Assembly (NCBI GenBank): GCA_030594925.1
Contig: JAUVEG010000017.1
Span: forward strand, 1-11,892
DNA from: Gammaproteobacteria bacterium
GTDB lineage: Bacteria; Pseudomonadota; Gammaproteobacteria; Chromatiales; Chromatiaceae
Direction of reading: 5' to 3'
Length of the DNA: 11,892 nt
The notes beneath the pieces are model-generated. The model did not search any database and was not told the origin of the DNA. It saw only the letters and a program-made list of their open reading frames with translations. Positions 8,088-11,892 of the stretch are shown here, one piece after another; within the stretch, counting starts at the first letter, position 1; each line of letters begins with the position of its first letter. A program made the translations under genes and the position numbers.

Positions 8088-8126
8088 ATGTAGGGCGCAA
8101 TGCGATCCGCTTATTGCACCCTACAT
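8088..8126. repeat. REP-like hairpin after msrQ (ATGTAGGGYGCAAT)
   Basis: ATGTAGGGCGCAAT (8088-8101) and ATTGCACCCTACAT (8113-8126) form an inverted repeat with one mismatch in 14, and the inner GCG/CGC extends the stem. It lies 37 nt after the msrQ stop. Similar ATGTAGGGTGCAAT palindromes are, from general knowledge, dispersed intergenic repeats in gammaproteobacteria. There is no T-run directly after it, so termination is uncertain. Confidence 0.75.
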
Positions 8127-8132
8127 CCCTAT

Positions 8133-8163
8133 CACCTAAAACCTAAAACCTAAAACCTCCCCA
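8133..8163. repeat. Tandem AAAACCT heptads, copy 2
   Basis: Three AAAACCT heptads (after a CACCT start) are followed by CCCCA, ending 5 nt before the Shine-Dalgarno of the sensor kinase gene. The last 24 bases are identical to 6015-6038. It would lie in the 5' untranslated region of the kinase mRNA if transcription starts upstream. Confidence 0.85.
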
Positions 8164-8179
8164 TCTAGAGGGAGTAGCT

Positions 8180-10351
8180 ATGACAAACCGAAAATACCAT
8201 CTATTTGCAGCCAACATCTCCCTCTCACTACTGCTGCTCATCGCATCAGGATTGGTCCACGCGAGCGGGGAAATTATCCGTATTGGTGTGCTCAGTCACC
8301 GCGGCGATGCGGTGACCCATCAGATGTGGGGCTCGACCGCCAACTATCTCAGCTATGCTCTGCATCCGAAAAAATTCGAGGTCATCCCCCTTGATTTTGA
8401 TGAGGTTGAACCTGCCGTCAAGGATGCTGCGATTGATTTTCTGCTGGTCAACTCCGGGATCTATGTCAACCTTGAGGTGCGCTACCGTATTTCACGTATT
8501 GTGACACTCGACAACGGGACGCAAGAGCGTCCTCTGAACGTGTTTGGTGGCGTGATTTTTACCCGCGCTGATCGCAGCGATATCAACCGGCTTGCTGATA
8601 TCAGAGGGCATTCGCTGATAGCGGTTGACGAGACTTCGCTGGGAGGCTTCCAGATGGCCTGGGGGGAGATGAAAAAAGCACAGCTCTCTCCCTATGAAGA
8701 CTTCACCGAACTGGCTTTTGGCGGCACCCATGACAAGGTGGTGATGGCGGTCAAACAGGGGGAGTTCGATATAGGAACTGTGCGCACCAATATTCTGGAG
8801 AGAATGGCTGATAAAGGAGATATCGAATTAAAAGATTTCAAAATCATCAATCCCTATCAGAACGGTTTTACATACCTTCACAGCACGCATCTCTATCCCG
8901 AATGGCCCTTCAGCAAACTTCAGCATACATCCAACCAGCTGGCCAGGCAGGTGGCCGTCGCCCTGCTGAATATGCAAGCCTCACGCCCTGCGGGAAATTT
9001 CCACTATGCCGGCTGGACAGTGCCGCTGGATTATCAGGACGTGCATGAACTCTTCAGGAATCTGCAGCTCCCCCCCTATGATCCACAGCACCGTTTCACG
9101 CTGCTGGATGCCATAGAGCGCTACTGGAGATGGCTGCTGATGGCATTGACTTTCCTGATGATGATGGCAGTGATGAGCACCTGGGTCTCAAGACTCAACC
9201 GGCAGCTGAAAAAATCCAATCTCTACCTGGAGCACCAGCATGACCTGGTGCTGGACTCGGTCTGTGACGGCATTTACGGCGTCGACCTGGAAGGAAACTG
9301 CACCTTTGTGAATCGCTCCATGAAGAGCATTACAGGCTGGCAGGCGGAGGATTTAATCGGATACAATCAGCACCAGATACTGCATCATACACATGTCGAT
9401 GGCACCCCACACAAGCCGGATGAGTGTCCTGTCTACCTGACTTTTCAATCCAATGAGCCGCGTTTTGTGGAGGATGATCTCTTCTGGAAAAAGGATGGAT
9501 CAGGTTTTCCGGTTGAATACAGCAGCACGCCGATGCAGGATCACAAGGGAGAGACGGTCGGCAGTGTTGTCGTGTTTCGCGACATCAGTGAACGCAAAAA
9601 GGCCGAAGAGGAGGCGCGCAGGCATCAGACGGAACTTGCGCACATGGCGAGGCTGAATACCATGGGGGAGATGGCCTCCGGCATCGCCCATGAGCTCAAT
9701 CAGCCGCTGACGGCGATTGCAACCAATGCCTATGCATCGATTCAGATGCTGGAGTCCGGCAATATCTCGAATGAGAAACTGGCCGACATCATGGAGAAGA
9801 TTGGCCACCAGGCGGAGCGTTCCGGTGAAATCATTCGTCAGCTAAGGCAGTTTGTGCGCAAGGAGCAGCCGCAGCGCTGCCCGCTTGACCTCAATGAGTT
9901 GATCGAGGAGGTGTTGATGCTGCTGAGACCCGAGGTGCGCAAGGCTGGTGTAACAGTTCAACGGAATCTTGATCGATCCATCAAAAAAGTCATGGCGCAG
10001 CGAATCCAGATCGAACAGGTGATTCTGAACCTCGTGAAGAATGCAATCGAAGCGATGGTGAACAGCGATGTTGAGACCAGAAGGCTTGCCATTACCACAG
10101 GAATGGGCGGCAGTCATAGCGTCATCGTGAGTGTTGAGGACAGCGGCCCCGGCATCAGCAGCGAGATGCGTGACGGCCTGTTTGACCCGTTCATTACCAG
10201 CAAGAAGAAGGGGCTCGGACTCGGACTCTCGATCAGCCTGGGGATCATCGAGGCGCACCAGGGAAACCTCTATCTCGATTCATCATCAGGAGAGGGCGCC
10301 ATTTTTCGTTTTGCATTGCCGCTCGACCACGAGGAAGCAACGCATGAGTAA
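8180..10351 (+). CDS. TtrS-like sensor histidine kinase (PhnD-like periplasmic domain, PAS, HisKA, HATPase)
   Basis: The 723-residue inner-membrane kinase has an N-terminal signal or anchor (residues 11-28), then a periplasmic PhnD/TtrS-like ligand-binding domain to about 310 that starts IIRIGVLSHRGD and contains a DFLLVNSGIYVNLE segment. The second membrane segment is 316-338 and a PAS domain spans about 351-472. HisKA contains the phospho-acceptor His504 in IAHELNQPL. The ATPase domain has the N box at Asn621 (NLVKNAIEAM), DSGPG at 654-658 and GLGLGLS at 678-684. All catalytic motifs are intact. The sensor domain has no cysteine. GAGGGAG (8168-8174) precedes ATG 8180. This architecture is shared with the tetrathionate sensor TtrS; given soxXA downstream, a sulfur oxyanion ligand is likely but not shown. 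It overlaps the response regulator gene by 8 nt. Confidence 0.93.
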   Translation: MTNRKYHLFAANISLSLLLLIASGLVHASGEIIRIGVLSHRGDAVTHQMWGSTANYLSYALHPKKFEVIPLDFDEVEPAVKDAAIDFLLVNSGIYVNLEVRYRISRIVTLDNGTQERPLNVFGGVIFTRADRSDINRLADIRGHSLIAVDETSLGGFQMAWGEMKKAQLSPYEDFTELAFGGTHDKVVMAVKQGEFDIGTVRTNILERMADKGDIELKDFKIINPYQNGFTYLHSTHLYPEWPFSKLQHTSNQLARQVAVALLNMQASRPAGNFHYAGWTVPLDYQDVHELFRNLQLPPYDPQHRFTLLDAIERYWRWLLMALTFLMMMAVMSTWVSRLNRQLKKSNLYLEHQHDLVLDSVCDGIYGVDLEGNCTFVNRSMKSITGWQAEDLIGYNQHQILHHTHVDGTPHKPDECPVYLTFQSNEPRFVEDDLFWKKDGSGFPVEYSSTPMQDHKGETVGSVVVFRDISERKKAEEEARRHQTELAHMARLNTMGEMASGIAHELNQPLTAIATNAYASIQMLESGNISNEKLADIMEKIGHQAERSGEIIRQLRQFVRKEQPQRCPLDLNELIEEVLMLLRPEVRKAGVTVQRNLDRSIKKVMAQRIQIEQVILNLVKNAIEAMVNSDVETRRLAITTGMGGSHSVIVSVEDSGPGISSEMRDGLFDPFITSKKKGLGLGLSISLGIIEAHQGNLYLDSSSGEGAIFRFALPLDHEEATHE

Positions 10352-10964
10352 TACCCCAACAGTCTATATTGTCGATGATGACGAGGTGGTGCGCGACGCT
10401 TTGACACTGCTGATGGAGTCTGTCGGTCTCGAGGTGGCGACTTTTGCATCGGCGCAGGAGTATCTCGACCAGTTTGATTGTGAGCAGCCTGGCTGTCTCG
10501 TCACTGATGTGCGTATGCCGGGAATCAGCGGCCTGGATCTGCAGGCACGGCTTGCGGCTGAAAAAATACACCCGCCGGTCATCATCATCACCGGACATGG
10601 CGATGTTCCCATGGCTGTCAGAGCAGTACAGAGCGGCGCAGTCGATTTTCTGGAGAAGCCGTTCAATAACCAGGCAATGCTCGACAGCGTACACCGCGCC
10701 ATCGAGATGGATGCAAAACAGCGTGGAGAGAGTTCCCGCCTGCAGGAGATCGAGGCGCGCTACGATACGCTGACGCCGCGTGAAAAAGAGGTGATGCAAC
10801 TGGTGATCGAGGGTATGCGCAATAAAAATATCGCCTATGACCTGGAGATCAGCCAGTCGACAGTCGAGGTTCACCGCTCCAGGGTGATGGAGAAGATGCA
10901 GGCGAAGACACTCTCTGACCTGATGCGCATGTCACTGGCGATGGATCTGCTTAAAAACAACTAA
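10344..10964 (+). CDS. FixJ/TtrR-type response regulator (receiver + LuxR HTH)
   Basis: This 206-residue regulator should be phosphorylated by the kinase encoded immediately upstream. The receiver domain has the acidic pocket DDD at residues 11-13, phospho-acceptor Asp55 in LVTDVRMPG, Thr83 in IIITGHGDVPMAV and Lys105 in DFLEKPF. A linker at about 121-140 leads to a LuxR/FixJ helix-turn-helix (141-200) with LTPREKEVMQLVIEG and NKNIAYDLEISQSTVEVHRSRVMEK (quoted in part of its length here as its key region, residues 160-184). GAGG at 10331-10334 precedes ATG 10344, which lies inside the kinase gene, so the two are translationally coupled. Its likely targets are the soxX promoter region, its own operon, or both; this is inferred from position. 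Confidence 0.94.
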   Translation: MSNTPTVYIVDDDEVVRDALTLLMESVGLEVATFASAQEYLDQFDCEQPGCLVTDVRMPGISGLDLQARLAAEKIHPPVIIITGHGDVPMAVRAVQSGAVDFLEKPFNNQAMLDSVHRAIEMDAKQRGESSRLQEIEARYDTLTPREKEVMQLVIEGMRNKNIAYDLEISQSTVEVHRSRVMEKMQAKTLSDLMRMSLAMDLLKNN

Positions 10965-10965
10965 A

Positions 10966-11101
10966 TAACCACAGATGCACACAGATAAACACAGATTAAA
11001 ACTGTAAGCAGCAATTCTAAATGTAGAGAGAAAATATTGATACTCTATTGATGCATTGAGAATTTCTGAAGCGTAAGAATATCTGTGTGCATCTGTGGTT
11101 A
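10966..11101. repeat. Palindromic repeat with perfect 22-bp ACAGAT-type arms
   Basis: The arms 10966-10987 and 11080-11101 are a perfect 22-bp inverted repeat (starting TAACCACAGATGCACACAG). The left side has three ACAGAT units at a 10-nt period. Inside, AATTCTAAATG pairs 10/11 with CATTGAGAATT. It belongs to the same family as 5804-6013, but the interior is different and shorter. It begins 2 nt after the response regulator stop codon, so it may end that transcript. I saw no target duplication. Confidence 0.88.
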
Positions 11102-11322
11102 AAAGCTGCTCTATTGTGGAAAACCACTATCCCCCTTCCAGCATCTCCCAATTTTTATTTGACAGAATCACGATAGAATCGAGTTGGCTATTTTCCTCAT
11201 CGGTTGCTTTATGGCGAGTGATGAGGCGAGTAAATAATGAATCAATCAGGTTATTTCGACGCTGTGCTTTAGAAAGATCTCGAATGCATGCAACAGCGTC
11301 CAATCTATCCCCCGGAGGAGAC
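11102..11322 (+). promoter_or_regulatory. soxX upstream region: possible operator and leader
   Basis: This 221-nt stretch should hold the sox promoter. It contains TTGACA at 11159-11164 and TAGAAT at 11174-11179, but they are only 9 nt apart, so they are not a normal pair. GGCGAGT is repeated directly at 11213-11219 and 11225-11231 (12-bp period), a possible regulator site. GACGCTGT (11258-11265) and ACAGCGTC (11293-11300) form a perfect 8-bp inverted repeat just before the ribosome binding site. The frame of soxX stays open through here, but the encoded residues look random. Confidence 0.4.
11314..11320 (+). promoter_or_regulatory. Strong Shine-Dalgarno of soxX
   Basis: GGAGGAG lies just before ATG 11323 (core GGAGG spaced 4 nt) and fixes the soxX start at this ATG or at ATG 11332, which is three codons in. 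It rules out the long upstream extension of the frame. Confidence 0.75.
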
Positions 11323-11694
11323 ATGATTAACATGAGTACAAGACTCACCAGCATAGCTGCAGCTGCAGCGATTGTTCTAGGCGGGACCCTCTCCATCTCC
11401 ACTGCAGCCGTCGCTGACGAGAAGGTGTTGGAAGAGGGCAAGAAACTGTCCTTTACGCGTAAGGATGGCAACTGCCTCGCCTGCCATGCGATTGAAGGAG
11501 GAGAGGCGGCAGGTAATATCGGACCACCGCTGATGCAGATGAAACTTCGCTATCCCGATAAAAAAGTGCTGCGCGCACAAATTGCAGATGCCTCTGTGCG
11601 CAATTCCGAGACGGCAATGCCGCTCTTCGGGAAATACGGGATTTTGAGCGAATCAGATCTGGACAAGGTCGTTGAGTTTATTCATTCACTTTGA
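11323..11694 (+). CDS. soxX: SoxX, c-type cytochrome subunit of the SoxXA thiosulfate-oxidising complex
   Basis: SoxX is the small periplasmic monoheme cytochrome that pairs with SoxA to attach thiosulfate oxidatively to the carrier SoxYZ. The 123-residue product has a Sec signal (hydrophobic at residues 9-30, likely cleaved after AAVA), the heme motif CLACH at 51-55 preceded by DGN, the NIGPPL segment at 65-70, and the presumed distal ligand Met99 in AMPLFGKYGIL, followed by LDKVVEFIHSL. This order is typical of SoxX rather than of general class I cytochromes. ATG 11323 is chosen because of the strong GGAGGAG. soxA begins 53 nt downstream, which supports the call. Regulation by the upstream two-component pair is plausible. 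Confidence 0.93.
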   Translation: MINMSTRLTSIAAAAAIVLGGTLSISTAAVADEKVLEEGKKLSFTRKDGNCLACHAIEGGEAAGNIGPPLMQMKLRYPDKKVLRAQIADASVRNSETAMPLFGKYGILSESDLDKVVEFIHSL

Positions 11695-11747
11695 ATCAAC
11701 GGCAATTCAACAATGTTTTAACACCGGTATATACAGGTATTAGAGAT

Positions 11748-11892
11748 ATGAAAAAACTATCAGGCAAGTTACTGCTGTTGTCTGTCGTCGCTGCTGTTGC
11801 AGTGACCGCACAGGCGGGGTCAGAGAAGACAACACCAGAGAGAGACAAGGAGGTCTTTGAAAACCGTTTCAAAGAGCGTTTTCCAAATGTGG
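11748..11892 (+). CDS. soxA: SoxA, N-terminal fragment (runs off right edge)
   Basis: Only 48 codons are visible. They encode a Sec signal peptide (MKKLSGK, then a hydrophobic run ending AQA at about residue 23) and the start of the mature protein with ERDKEVFENRFKERFPNV. SoxA proteins commonly begin with a D/E-R-xx-F-xx-xF-xxRFP pattern like this, before the diheme or monoheme cytochrome domain. Position directly after soxX fits the usual soxXA order. No heme motif lies in the window, so the call depends on the N-terminal pattern and context. The Shine-Dalgarno is weak (TTAGAG). Confidence 0.75.
   Translation, partial: MKKLSGKLLLLSVVAAVAVTAQAGSEKTTPERDKEVFENRFKERFPNV

Noticed and set aside
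11150..11240. Sigma-54 promoter before soxX
   Set aside because: No GG and GC pair at the required 10-bp spacing in a TGGC/TTGC context was found.
11095..11322. 76-codon upstream extension of soxX
   Set aside because: It begins in the palindromic repeat, reads as random residues, and the signal peptide and GGAGGAG mark the start at 11323.

Overview
The window looks like chromosomal DNA of a sulfur-oxidising gammaproteobacterium of moderate GC. This is inferred from soxX followed by the start of soxA at the right edge, an MsrP/MsrQ pair very close to the E. coli proteins, Mfd, DapB, a TtrS-like sensor kinase with a FixJ-type response regulator, and gaps filled with dispersed palindromic repeats. 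I cannot name the species.

Layout. Minus strand, 1-2935: an AraC-family regulator and, 9 nt downstream, mfd, whose N-terminal 644 codons are in the window and which runs off the left edge just inside Walker A. Plus strand, 3068-4328: a two-gene unit of a SAM hydrolase (DUF62 / SAM hydroxide adenosyltransferase family) and a membrane-anchored thioredoxin-fold protein with a WCPIC site. A small conserved-looking 71-residue protein lies convergent at 4485-4700. Plus strand from 4977: dapB (lysine and peptidoglycan precursor synthesis), msrP and msrQ (repair of methionine sulfoxide in periplasmic proteins), the sensor kinase and response regulator (overlapping by 8 nt), then soxX and partial soxA (the SoxXA cytochrome that starts thiosulfate oxidation). 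The kinase-regulator pair just upstream of soxXA suggests a sulfur-compound sensor controlling the sox genes. That is an inference from position and architecture.

Most gaps longer than about 100 bp between 4327 and 11101 hold a palindromic repeat, of several unrelated sequence families. These are: a heptad-built element (unit AGTNNNC) at 4327-4484; a nested set of inverted repeats at 5804-6013, whose outer arms recur at 10966-11101; tandem AAAACCT heptads at 6015-6038 and 8133-8163; a 62-bp hairpin at 7280-7341; and a REP-like hairpin at 8088-8126. The clearest mobile element is at 7128-7274 between msrP and msrQ. It is 147 bp, non-coding, has perfect 16-bp terminal inverted repeats starting GTAA, and is flanked by a perfect 8-bp direct repeat (ATTTTCTC). 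It looks like a MITE that transposed into the edge of the neighbouring 62-bp hairpin repeat and widened the msrP-msrQ gap.

No rRNA, tRNA, CRISPR array or complete transposase gene was seen.
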